Shown here: positions 23,775-31,535 of the stretch, one piece after another | How the letters are laid out: every line of letters starts with the position of its first letter | How positions within the stretch are numbered: the first letter of the stretch is position 1 | Source: Nonomuraea endophytica | Lineage (GTDB): Bacteria; Actinomycetota; Actinomycetes; Streptosporangiales; Streptosporangiaceae | Direction: 5' to 3' | Assembly (NCBI RefSeq): GCF_014203235.1 | Contig: NZ_JACHIN010000032.1 | Coordinates: 1 to 45,259 of the forward strand | Length of the DNA: 45,259 nucleotides | Made by a program: the position numbers and the translations under genes | Notes under the pieces: model-generated | What the model was told of the DNA's origin: nothing | What the model saw: the letters and a program-made list of their open reading frames with translations, nothing else | Databases searched by the model: none

Positions 23775-25966
23775 CGGTTGCCTCCCGGCAGTTGGTTTCG
23801 GGCTGACCGGTCGCCGGCCCGAGCTTCGGTAGATAGGGGCCACCAGACGGCCCGGCCGAGCAGCGCGGCCAGTGCGGGGACCAGCACCAGCGACACGACG
23901 AGCGCGGAGAGCAGGATGCCGAGCGTCATCGCGAACGCGATCTGCTCGTTGCCCGGTGACGTGACGAGGCCGGCGAACGAGGCGGCCAGGACCAGGCCGG
24001 CCGTCGCGATGGCCGGTGTGGTGTGCCGTACGGCGCGGGCCACGGCGGCGCGAGCCGTACCGGATCGCCGCATCTCCTCGCGGATGCGGTCGGCGATCAG
24101 GATGTTGTAGTCGGTCCCCAGCGCCACCACGAACAGGAACAGCACCAGCGGCAGCGTGAAGCTGACGCCCGGCTCGCCCAGCACGTGCTGGAACAGCAGG
24201 GTGGCGGCGCCGAGGGTGGCGGCGAAGCCGAGCCCGACCGAGAGCATCAGGATCAGCGGCGCGAGCAGGCTGCGCAGGAGCAGCAGCAGGATCAGCGCGA
24301 TCAGCGCCGCCGCGACCGGGAACACGATCGTGAGGTCGTGGTCGACGGCGGTCGAGATGTCAGCGACGATGGCCGGCGTTCCGCCGACGTGCGCTGTCAC
24401 TCCGGCGGGGTTGTGCTCGGCGACCGTGGCCCGGATCGGTCCCGAGGCCAGGTCGCGGGCCTGCCTGCTCTGGGGGTCGGCGGTCGGGTAGAGGTCGATC
24501 CTGGCGGCGCTGCGGTCCTTGTTCAGGACGGTCGGTGCGGCCTGGCCCACGCCCTTGACCTCGGTGAGCGCGCGGGCGAGGCCGTCGAGCCGGTCGGCGG
24601 TGAGGGCGCGGCCGTCCTGGGCGGCGACGTAGACGGTGGTCGGGTCGGACACGCCGGCGGGCAGCGTACGGGAGATCTCGGCGGCGGTGGCCGCGGCGGG
24701 GGTCTGGGCACCGGAGCCGGCCTGGCCGTAGTCCATGTGGATGCCGATCAGCCCGGCGGCCAGGGCTGCGAGCAGGGCGAACGAGGCGGCCAGCATCGTC
24801 AGCGGCCGTCGCGTGACCAGCTCGCCCAGGCGGGCGGCCCGGCCTTCGCCCGGTTCGGGGCGCAGGGCCGTACGGGAGGGCCAGAACATCTTGCGCCCGG
24901 CGGCGGCGAGCAGGGCCGGCAGCAGGGTGAGGCTGCCGATCATCATCACCAGGACCGCGACGGCGATCGCCGGACCCATCGAGCGGAACTGCCCGAACGT
25001 CGCCAGGCCCAGCGTGGCGAACGCGGCCACGATGGTCAGCGCCGCCGAGGTGATCGCGCCGCCCACCCGGGCGGAGACCTGCGCGGCCGCCTCGCGGGCC
25101 GGCTGCTCCGGCCTGGCCCGCAGGTGCTCGCGGTAGCGGAACAACAGGAACAGCAGGTAGTCGATGCCGATGCCGAGCAGGACCACGTTGATCAGGCCAG
25201 GGGTGCTCGCGTCGAGCTTGAGCCCGGTGAGCATCGCGGCCCCCGCGACCGCCCCCGCCGCCACGAAGCCGATCAGGGCGACCGCGAGCAGCGGCAGCAG
25301 GGCCGCCAGCACGCTGCGGAACACCAGCACGTTGAGCAGGATGATCAGCCCCATGATGATGCCGCTGCCGACCGTGGTGACGAGCTTGCGGGAGTCGACG
25401 GTGTCGACGGTGTCGGCGAGCGCCCCGGTGAATCCGGTACGCATCCCCGCCTCGGCGAACCGTGTCTTGGCGGCGTCGCGGAAGGTCCGGTAGACGCCCT
25501 GGACGCCCTTGTCGGCGCGGTTGCCGACCAGTTCGACGGTGAGCAGGTGGAAGCTCCGGTCGGGTGCCGTCATCGCCGGGGCGATCCGCGGGGTCTGGGA
25601 GCGGTCGGGGATTAGGAACTGCTGCGGGCCGTCGTCCTCCCTGGGCATGGTCACCCGGTGCTTGGCCAGCTTCGCCGCCTCGGCCTCGACCCGCTGCTGG
25701 TCGGCGGCGGTCAGAGCCTTGCCGTCGGACCGGGCGACCAGCACGGTCACCGTGGTGGCGTCGGGATTCACCCCGAACCGCTCCTTGGCGATGTGCAGTG
25801 CGGCGGCGGAGTCGTAACCGCGGGGAAGGAAGTCCCCGGCCTGGTTCTGCGTGACGCGGTCGAACAGCGTCGGAGTCAGCGCGCTCAGCGCGACACCCAG
25901 CACCGCCCAGAGGGCGATGACCTTCCATGGGTGTTTGGTGGAGTACCCGGTCAGGGCGCGGATCAC
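23771..25966 (-). CDS. MMPL/RND-family membrane transporter
   Basis: A 731-residue inner-membrane protein of the MMPL group. It has one N-terminal transmembrane helix (VIALWAVLGVALSALTPTLF), an extracytoplasmic domain, a block of five or six helices (from IIMGLIILLNVLVF), a second external domain after LAAGLIGIHMDYGQ and a second helix block ending LVVSLVLVPALAALLGRAVW. GIDYLLFLLFRYREHLR and GTDYNILIADRIREEMR, one per half, carry the aspartate-tyrosine pairs that use the proton gradient. MMPL proteins export lipids or hydrophobic compounds. GTG 25966 follows GGAGG by five bases. First gene of an operon with a serine hydrolase; divergent from a two-component system likely to control it. Confidence 0.92.
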   Translation of the reverse strand: MIRALTGYSTKHPWKVIALWAVLGVALSALTPTLFDRVTQNQAGDFLPRGYDSAAALHIAKERFGVNPDATTVTVLVARSDGKALTAADQQRVEAEAAKLAKHRVTMPREDDGPQQFLIPDRSQTPRIAPAMTAPDRSFHLLTVELVGNRADKGVQGVYRTFRDAAKTRFAEAGMRTGFTGALADTVDTVDSRKLVTTVGSGIIMGLIILLNVLVFRSVLAALLPLLAVALIGFVAAGAVAGAAMLTGLKLDASTPGLINVVLLGIGIDYLLFLLFRYREHLRARPEQPAREAAAQVSARVGGAITSAALTIVAAFATLGLATFGQFRSMGPAIAVAVLVMMIGSLTLLPALLAAAGRKMFWPSRTALRPEPGEGRAARLGELVTRRPLTMLAASFALLAALAAGLIGIHMDYGQAGSGAQTPAAATAAEISRTLPAGVSDPTTVYVAAQDGRALTADRLDGLARALTEVKGVGQAAPTVLNKDRSAARIDLYPTADPQSRQARDLASGPIRATVAEHNPAGVTAHVGGTPAIVADISTAVDHDLTIVFPVAAALIALILLLLLRSLLAPLILMLSVGLGFAATLGAATLLFQHVLGEPGVSFTLPLVLFLFVVALGTDYNILIADRIREEMRRSGTARAAVARAVRHTTPAIATAGLVLAASFAGLVTSPGNEQIAFAMTLGILLSALVVSLVLVPALAALLGRAVWWPLSTEARAGDRSARNQLPGGNR

Positions 25967-26102
25967 GATGTCCTCCGGCGGACGGAATGCGGATGTCTAC
26001 CGGGGGCTCCCGGCCTGTATCCAGACCATCAGCAGGAGGGGCGCGGAACCTCGTGGCAGCGGATGATCCTGATCGGGGCCCAGGGGCCTTCCCGCCGCCC
26101 GC

Positions 26103-26124
26103 GACCAGGACCGTGGTCCTGGTC
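26103..26124. promoter_or_regulatory. 22-bp perfect palindrome in MMPL/two-component divergent promoter
   Basis: Arms GACCAGGACC (26103-26112) and GGTCCTGGTC (26115-26124) are separated by two bases. A further half-like copy, CCTGGTCC, begins near 26144, just before the histidine kinase start. The palindrome lies in the 209-base gap between the divergent MMPL and kinase genes, the expected place for the response regulator to bind. The assignment to the regulator is inferred. Confidence 0.6.
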
Positions 26125-26175
26125 ATCGCCGCCGCTGTGTAACCCTGGTCCGGGGACGGGACACAGGGGGAACAC

Positions 26176-27360
26176 ATGCTCAGGAGCCTGCGGGCCGGCG
26201 ACGCCGAGCCGCCGTGGACGCGTAACGACGCGCTCGTGGCCGGCGGGGCCTGCGTGATGAACCTGCTCAGCTACGCGTTCTTCAACGCCCCCGACGGCCG
26301 GCACGCCGTCAGCGTGGCCGGGTTCCTCTTCGTCGCCCTGGCGGCCCTGCCGCTGCTCGCCCGCCGCAGCCACCCGGTGGCCGCGCTCACCGCCATCCTG
26401 GTGCTCGACTCGGCGGCCACCCTGATCGTGCCGCTGCCCAGGCACTTCGGCGCCGTCCTGGTGGTCGCCCTGTACTCGGTCGCCAGGGCCCGCCCCGGCC
26501 GGGTGACGGCGATCGCCGCCGTCGCGACGGTGGCGCTGACGCTGGCGACCCAGAGCGTCGCCCACCTTCCGACCTGGCAGGACGCCGTCGTCCCGCCGCT
26601 CACTACCTTGCTCGTCGTCGGCACCGCCATGGCGGTCAACCGCTGGCAGGCGGAGGTGGCGGCCAACCGCAGGCTCCTCGCCGACCGCGCCGTGGCCGAC
26701 GAACGCCGCCGCATCGCACGGGAACTGCACGACATCGTGGCCCACCACATCACCACCATGCAGCTGATGTCCGGCGGTGCCCGCGCGAACCTCGCCGAAC
26801 CGGAGGTGGTCAGGGACGCGCTGGTCACGCTGGAGGCGTCCGGGCGGCTGGCGCTGCGCGAGATGCGCCAGCTCCTCGCCGTGCTGCGCGACGGCGACGA
26901 ACCGGAGGCCACGCCGTCGGCGCCCCAGCCGGGCGCCGACGACCTCGCCCGCCTGGTGGAGGAGTCGTGCCTGGCCGGACTGCCGACCGAGCTGAGCGTC
27001 CACGGGCCGCGGCGCACGTTGCCGCCGACCGTCGGCCTCACGGTGTTCAGGATCGCCCAGGAGGCCCTCACCAACGCCCGCAAGCACGCCGGTCCCGCCC
27101 GCGCGTCCGTCCAGCTGACCTACGACCGCGACCAGGTCACCGTCGAGGTGCGGGACGACGGCGGGGGAGCGCCGCCGCAGGAGGACCCGCCAGTCGGCGG
27201 ATACGGCCTGATCGGCATGCGTGAGCGCGTCGCCCTGCACGGCGGCACCCTCAGCGCGGGCCCGCAGCCCGACGGCGGGTTCGCCGTGGTGGCCCGCCTG
27301 CCGCTGACCACGGACGAGTCCGACGAGGCGGCCGTCCAGCACGAGGAGGCGCGCCGATGA
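26176..27360 (+). CDS. NarL-family sensor histidine kinase
   Basis: A 394-residue membrane sensor. About five hydrophobic segments fill residues 18-155 (AVSVAGFLFVALAALPLLA, GAVLVVALYSVA, TAIAAVATVALTLA, PLTTLLVVGTAMAV) with little external domain, as in DesK/NarL-like sensors that sense the membrane. The HisKA_3 box is RRRIARELHDIVAHH with phospho-acceptor His185. The C-terminal ATPase has AQEALTNARKHA (N box), RDDGGGAPPQ and GGYGLIGMRERV. Its stop overlaps the response regulator start as ATGA, so the two are one operon, divergent from MMPL and the serine hydrolase. Confidence 0.93.
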   Translation: MLRSLRAGDAEPPWTRNDALVAGGACVMNLLSYAFFNAPDGRHAVSVAGFLFVALAALPLLARRSHPVAALTAILVLDSAATLIVPLPRHFGAVLVVALYSVARARPGRVTAIAAVATVALTLATQSVAHLPTWQDAVVPPLTTLLVVGTAMAVNRWQAEVAANRRLLADRAVADERRRIARELHDIVAHHITTMQLMSGGARANLAEPEVVRDALVTLEASGRLALREMRQLLAVLRDGDEPEATPSAPQPGADDLARLVEESCLAGLPTELSVHGPRRTLPPTVGLTVFRIAQEALTNARKHAGPARASVQLTYDRDQVTVEVRDDGGGAPPQEDPPVGGYGLIGMRERVALHGGTLSAGPQPDGGFAVVARLPLTTDESDEAAVQHEEARR

Positions 27361-28025
27361 TCCGGGTCATGATCGTGGACGACCAGTTGCTGGTACGGCG
27401 CGGCCTGTCGCTGATCCTGTCCCCGGACCCGTCGTTCGACGTGGTGGGCGAGGCCGAGGACGGCGCGCAGGCCGTCACCCTCGCTCAGCGGCTCCGCCCC
27501 GACGTCGTGGTGATGGACATCCGGATGCCCGTCCTGGACGGGGTGGCCGCGACCAAGGAACTCGCCGCCACCGTGCCCGGCAGCCGGGTCCTGGCCCTCA
27601 GCACCTTCGACATGGACGAGTACCTGGTGGGCGCCCTGCGCGCCGGAGCCTACGGCTTCCTCCCCAAGGACAGCTCCCCGGAGGAACTGAGCGCGGCGAT
27701 CCGCACCGTCCACGCCGGCGAGGCCGCCGTCGCGCCGCGCCTGCTCACCCGGCTGATCGCCACCTACGTACGGGCGCCCCACGGCACCCGGCCGGCCACC
27801 AGGGGCCTGGGTGAGCTCACGCCCCGCGAGGTCGAGGTGTGGCGCCTGATGGCCACCGGCCTCGACAACACCGAGATCTCCGGGGTCCTCGACATCAGCC
27901 TGTCGACCGTCAAGAACTACATCACCAGCATCTTCGACAAGCTCTCCGTCCGCGACCGCGCCCAGGCGGTCATCGTGGCCTACGAATCGGGCTTGGTGAC
28001 CGCCGGCGAGGAACACAAGCCATAA
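27357..28025 (+). CDS. NarL/FixJ-family response regulator
   Basis: A 222-residue response regulator. The receiver has the acidic pair Asp8/Asp9 (VMIVDDQLLVRRG), phospho-acceptor Asp54 in VVVMDIRMPVLDG, the conserved Ser/Thr in LALSTFDMDEYLV and Lys in YGFLPKDSSPEEL. The C-terminal LuxR-type helix-turn-helix is LTPREVEVWRLMATGLDNTE, then SLSTVKNYITSIFDKLSVRD. It overlaps the kinase stop by four bases, a clear cognate pair. The 22-bp palindrome upstream of the kinase is a likely target, placing both its own operon and the MMPL operon under its control. Confidence 0.93.
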   Translation: MIRVMIVDDQLLVRRGLSLILSPDPSFDVVGEAEDGAQAVTLAQRLRPDVVVMDIRMPVLDGVAATKELAATVPGSRVLALSTFDMDEYLVGALRAGAYGFLPKDSSPEELSAAIRTVHAGEAAVAPRLLTRLIATYVRAPHGTRPATRGLGELTPREVEVWRLMATGLDNTEISGVLDISLSTVKNYITSIFDKLSVRDRAQAVIVAYESGLVTAGEEHKP

Positions 28026-28031
28026 GAGCGG

Positions 28032-28727
28032 TCAGAGCGCCGCGCGCAGCAGGCCGGTGACCAGTGGGTGCGGGGCCTCGGGGCGGGAGCGGTTCTGCGG
28101 CACGAACAGCGTGGCCACGTAGTAGGGATGGCCGGGCAGCTCCAGCACGCGGGCCTCGCCGTCGCCGTCCACGCCGGTGACCCTGAAGCCGCCGTCGTGC
28201 AGGGTCGCCTGCCGGGCGGGGTCGATGCCGAAGTTGCAGTAATACTGCTCCTCCGCCTCGGTACGCCCGTACAGCGTGGCCACCTGGGAGCCGGGAGTCA
28301 GGGTGACCGACATCGTCTTGCCCACCAGGGAACATGCCAGCTCGGAGACGAACAGCGTGGAGGCGTACGGGTCGTACTCGGCGTGGTGGGCGTCGGCGTA
28401 GCCGAGCACGTTCCTGGCGTACTCGATGACCATGTGCTGGCTGCCCCCGCACGTGCCCAGGGTGGGCACGCCGTGCTCACGGCCGTGCCGCAGCGCGCCG
28501 AGCGCGCCCGCCAGGCTCTTGTACGGGCTGCCAGGCGCGCACCACAGCACGTCGGCCGCCTCGACCCCGGCCAGATCGGTTTCGAGCGGCTCGGTGGCCA
28601 CCCACCGGATGTCCACCCCGACGCCGAGGTACGCGGCCGCGTGCTCCAGCGCGCCATTGGTGGCCTGGTGCGGCGGGAAGCTCGGATCGAGGTCGCCGAT
28701 GATCGCGATGCGGAGAGGTCGGGTCAT
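28032..28727 (-). CDS. CTP synthase-like glutamine amidotransferase-domain protein
   Basis: A 231-residue free-standing class I amidotransferase-like domain of the group annotated as CTP synthase C-terminal region-related (seleno)protein. The nucleophile-elbow motif is LGTCGGSQHMVIEYARNVLG with Cys93, encoded by TGC, not by a selenocysteine-type TGA. The C-terminal segment GHPYYVATLFVPQ keeps the histidine but has tyrosine where true amidotransferases have the HPE glutamate, so glutaminase activity is doubtful. No synthetase domain is present. Its role is unknown. It is convergent with the response regulator, six bases away. Confidence 0.8.
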   Translation of the reverse strand: MTRPLRIAIIGDLDPSFPPHQATNGALEHAAAYLGVGVDIRWVATEPLETDLAGVEAADVLWCAPGSPYKSLAGALGALRHGREHGVPTLGTCGGSQHMVIEYARNVLGYADAHHAEYDPYASTLFVSELACSLVGKTMSVTLTPGSQVATLYGRTEAEEQYYCNFGIDPARQATLHDGGFRVTGVDGDGEARVLELPGHPYYVATLFVPQNRSRPEAPHPLVTGLLRAAL

Positions 28728-28792
28728 GGCCCCACTATGCGGGGCGCCGGGCCATGAGTGCCAATGTCAGACCGGCCATGGGGGATGAGCGC

Positions 28793-29482
28793 TCATTCAT
28801 GGTCGTCCTGCTCCAGGAGGCTGCGCCAGCGGTTTGCGGACGCGATCGTGTCCTTGCTGACCTGTTCCAGGAACGCCCCCGTCTTGGCCAGCCGTCGTCC
28901 CACGGGGCTGTCGAGTCCGCAGGCCTCGGCCATGGCCATGGTGGCGCGCATGGTCGCGAGTGTCTGATGCCCGCTGGTCACGACCGCGTGGTACCAGGCG
29001 TCGTCGTCGATCACGTAGATGTCGCGGCGCCGTTGCGGGTCGCGCTCGCGCCGGACGAACCCGTTGTCGACCAGGGAGTTCACCGCCACGGACACCGAGG
29101 CCGGGCTGATCCGGAGCCTGCGGGTCAGCTCGGCGGCGGTGCGCCTGCCGTCCTCGGACAGCACCAGGTCGACGTGCACGCGCGCGGTCATCCGCGGCAG
29201 CCCCGCCCTGACCGCCATCTCGATGATCTCCTGTTCCAGCGCGCCGTCCGGTGCTCCCGTCGCGCGCGGGGGCGCGGGTGTGCCGCGCCTGGCCCGCTCG
29301 GCCGTCGCCTGGTGCGCCTGCTTGGGGCGGTAGCCGCCGGGGCCGCCGTTGCGCCCGACCTCCCGGCTGATCGTCGAGGTGGGGCGGTCGAGCCGCTTGG
29401 CGATCTGGGCGTAGGAGAGCCCGTCGGCGAGTCCGGTCGCGATGCGCTCGCGGTCCTGCTGGGTCAACCGTCCTCCTGGCAT
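28793..29482 (-). CDS. Transcriptional regulator with HTH_38 plus GbsR/MarR-like domain
   Basis: A 229-residue protein with two DNA-binding modules. The N-terminus (GRLTQQDRERIATGLADGLS, YAQIAKRLDRPTSTISREVG) is an HTH_38 domain like that of IS30 transposases. After a basic linker, LTRRLRISPASVSVAVNSLV, DNGFVRRERDPQRRRDIYVI is a GbsR/MarR-type winged helix, followed by helices. There is no catalytic transposase domain, so it is a regulator. ATG 29482 is chosen at the domain start; ATG 29512 is also possible. It is divergent from the cytochrome P450 gene; repeated TGCAA motifs lie between and are probable operators. Confidence 0.78.
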   Translation of the reverse strand: MPGGRLTQQDRERIATGLADGLSYAQIAKRLDRPTSTISREVGRNGGPGGYRPKQAHQATAERARRGTPAPPRATGAPDGALEQEIIEMAVRAGLPRMTARVHVDLVLSEDGRRTAAELTRRLRISPASVSVAVNSLVDNGFVRRERDPQRRRDIYVIDDDAWYHAVVTSGHQTLATMRATMAMAEACGLDSPVGRRLAKTGAFLEQVSKDTIASANRWRSLLEQDDHE

Positions 29483-29512
29483 GCCGCCAGTATTGCCTTC
29501 GCGGCCATCCAT

Positions 29513-29528
29513 TGCAACGTTCATTGCA
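29513..29528. promoter_or_regulatory. TGCAA inverted repeat, with further copies, near the regulator start
   Basis: TGCAA (29513-29517), six bases, TTGCA (29524-29528) form a perfect inverted repeat. ATTGCA occurs again at 29544-29549 and TGCAACG at 29609-29615, the last inside the P450 promoter. These four TTGCA/TGCAA boxes cluster between the divergent genes and suggest an operator for the HTH_38/MarR-like protein (inference). Confidence 0.45.
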
Positions 29529-29591
29529 TTCGAGCGCAGCGTCATTGCACCGAAAATTCGGCATATGTCTGGGTAAAGACCACCGTATGGA

Positions 29592-29621
29592 TTGACAGAT
29601 CGTCTGAATGCAACGTAGCTT
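29592..29621 (+). promoter_or_regulatory. Candidate promoter of the P450 gene
   Basis: A consensus -35 TTGACA (29592-29597), 18 bases, then TAGCTT (29616-29621) as a possible -10, with 45 bases to the P450 GTG. The TGCAACG box overlaps the spacer and -10, fitting repression by the divergent regulator. Confidence 0.4.
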
Positions 29622-29666
29622 TCGAAGCATGGCAAACACGTACTATCGCGAGAAAGGGGACGAGCT

Positions 29667-30872
29667 GTGAGTGAAGCCGTCTACACCCTCCCGGCGATGC
29701 CGGCGGCGCGTCAGCCCGGCTGTCCCTTCGATCCGCCCAAGGAGCTGGTCGAGGCCCGCGACCATGGTCCGATCAGCCGCTTCACCTTCCCCGACGGGCA
29801 CGAGGGCTGGCTGGTCACCGGCTACGACCTGGTCCGCGCGGTGCTGGCCGATCCTCGGTTCAGCTCGCGCAAGGAGCTCATGCGCCACCATCCGCTGATC
29901 GACTTCGGCGACGTCGAGGTGCCGCCCGCGCCGCCGGGTGAGTTCCTGCTGATGGACGATCCGCAGCACAGCAGGTATCGCAAGCCCCTTGCCGGCAAGT
30001 TCACGGTACGGCGGATGCGCCTGCTGACCGAGCGGATCGAGCAGGTCACCGCCGAGCACCTGGACGCCATGGAGAAGGCCGGATCGCCGACCGATCTGGT
30101 GACCGCGTTCGCCAAGCCCATCCCCGCTGTCATGATCTGCGAGCTGCTCGGCGTGCCTTATGCGGATCGGGGTTCTTTCCAGGGGAACGTCGAGAAGTTC
30201 CTGGACGGGGAGACTCCGGACGACGAGCTGATCGCGGCCTACACGGCTGTGCAGACGTATCTCGCCGAGCTGGTGGCGGCCAAGCGGGCCAACCCGACCG
30301 ACGACGTCCTCAGCGACCTGCTCGACGGCGATCTGACCGATGAGGAGCTGCGGGGCGTCGCCCTGATCCTGCTGGTCGCCGGGCTGGACACGACCGCGAA
30401 CATGCTCGCGCTGGGCACGTTCGCGCTGCTGCGGAACCCGGCCCAGCTCGCGGCGCTGCGGGCCGATCCCGCGCTGACCGAGCCGGCCGTGGAGGAACTG
30501 CTGCGGTATCTGACCGTGGGCAAGACGTTCATGCGGACGGCGCTGGAAGACGTCGAGCTGGGCGGGCACACCATCCCGGCGGGTTCCATGATGATCTGCT
30601 CCTATCACACGGCCAACCGCGACCCGGAGCGGTTCTCCGACCCGCACGTTCTGGATCTGCGCAGGCAGGATGGCGGACATCTGGCCTTCGGGCATGGGAT
30701 CCACCAGTGCCTGGGGCAGCAACTGGCTCGGATTGAGATGCGGGTCGCGTTCGCCGCGCTGGTCAGGCGGTTCCCGACGTTGCGGCTGGCCGTACCGGCT
30801 GAGGAGGTTGCTCTGCGGCCGGAGACGGCCGATATCTTCGGGGTCAAGAGCCTCCCGGTCGCCTGGGACTAG
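29667..30872 (+). CDS. Cytochrome P450
   Basis: A 401-residue soluble bacterial class I P450. The heme-ligand loop is FGHGIHQCLGQQLAR with Cys348, the I-helix oxygen-binding motif AGLDTT is at 238-243, the ExxR pair is Glu277/Arg280, and the N-terminal DDPQHSRYRKPLAGKFT is usual for secondary-metabolism P450s. It needs a ferredoxin and reductase, neither encoded nearby. It would hydroxylate or couple a small molecule of unknown identity. GTG 29667 has AAAGGGGA upstream. It is divergent from the HTH_38/MarR-like regulator, which probably controls it. Confidence 0.93.
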   Translation: MSEAVYTLPAMPAARQPGCPFDPPKELVEARDHGPISRFTFPDGHEGWLVTGYDLVRAVLADPRFSSRKELMRHHPLIDFGDVEVPPAPPGEFLLMDDPQHSRYRKPLAGKFTVRRMRLLTERIEQVTAEHLDAMEKAGSPTDLVTAFAKPIPAVMICELLGVPYADRGSFQGNVEKFLDGETPDDELIAAYTAVQTYLAELVAAKRANPTDDVLSDLLDGDLTDEELRGVALILLVAGLDTTANMLALGTFALLRNPAQLAALRADPALTEPAVEELLRYLTVGKTFMRTALEDVELGGHTIPAGSMMICSYHTANRDPERFSDPHVLDLRRQDGGHLAFGHGIHQCLGQQLARIEMRVAFAALVRRFPTLRLAVPAEEVALRPETADIFGVKSLPVAWD

Positions 30873-30950
30873 CGACTTCCGGGGGGCGTGAATACAAAAC
30901 GGGGGTACGGCGAAGTAGGCGTGTCCACGGAGTTTCTCCGAAAGGCAGGC

Positions 30951-31535
30951 ATGCCACCTCCCCTTCCGTCGTCGGCTCCGCCAACCACCGAGACCGACGC
31001 ACAGCTCATCGAGGCGTCGCTGAGCCGCCCCGAGCGGTTCGGCGCGCTGTTCGACCGATATCACCAGGCCATTCACCGCTACGCGCAGTTCCGTCTGGGC
31101 GAATCCGCGGCGGACGACCTCGCCGCGGAGACGTTCCTGCGCGCCTTCCACGGGCGCACGCGCTATGACCTCTCCCACCCCGACGCACGAGCCTGGCTGT
31201 ACGGCATCGCCTCCAACCTGATCGCCGGCCACCGCCGGGCCGAGGCGCGCAGATATCGCGCCCTGGCCAGGAGCGCCGAGGTCACCGACGTGGTGAACCA
31301 CGACGAGCACGTGGTCCAGCGGGTCTCGGCCGCCGTCATGCGGCCGAGCCTGGCCGCCGGGCTGGCGGCGCTCTCGCCCGCTGACCGGACCGTGCTTCTG
31401 CTGGTCGCCGGGGCCCAGCTCAGCTATGAGGAGATCGCCGAGGCGCTCGGCATCCCGCGGGGCACCGTCGGCTCGCGGCTCAACCGGGCACGCAGAAAGC
31501 TCCGCTCGTACGTCGGCATCGAGGAGTTGTCATGA
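30951..31535 (+). CDS. ECF-type RNA polymerase sigma factor
   Basis: A 194-residue sigma-70 family protein with only regions 2 and 4. Region 2 is RFGALFDRYHQAIHRYAQFR, then DDLAAETFLRAFHGRTRYD and ARAWLYGIASNLIAGHRRAE. Region 4 is LSPADRTVLLLVAGAQLSYE, EIAEALGIPRGTVGSRLNRA. It directs RNA polymerase to a small set of promoters. ATG 30951, preceded by AAAGGCAGG, is the preferred start; GTG 30888 and GTG 30921 are in frame. Its stop overlaps the CU044_5270 start as ATGA, so the membrane protein downstream is probably the anti-sigma-like partner. Confidence 0.88.
   Translation: MPPPLPSSAPPTTETDAQLIEASLSRPERFGALFDRYHQAIHRYAQFRLGESAADDLAAETFLRAFHGRTRYDLSHPDARAWLYGIASNLIAGHRRAEARRYRALARSAEVTDVVNHDEHVVQRVSAAVMRPSLAAGLAALSPADRTVLLLVAGAQLSYEEIAEALGIPRGTVGSRLNRARRKLRSYVGIEELS

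Noticed and set aside
24023..25615. Plus-strand open frame opposite the MMPL gene
   Set aside because: Low-complexity glycine/glutamine/arginine translation of the antisense strand; the minus strand encodes a full transporter.
29643..31310. Minus-strand open frame of 555 codons opposite the P450 and sigma genes
   Set aside because: Spans two clear genes and their promoter in antisense, with no recognisable domain or start.
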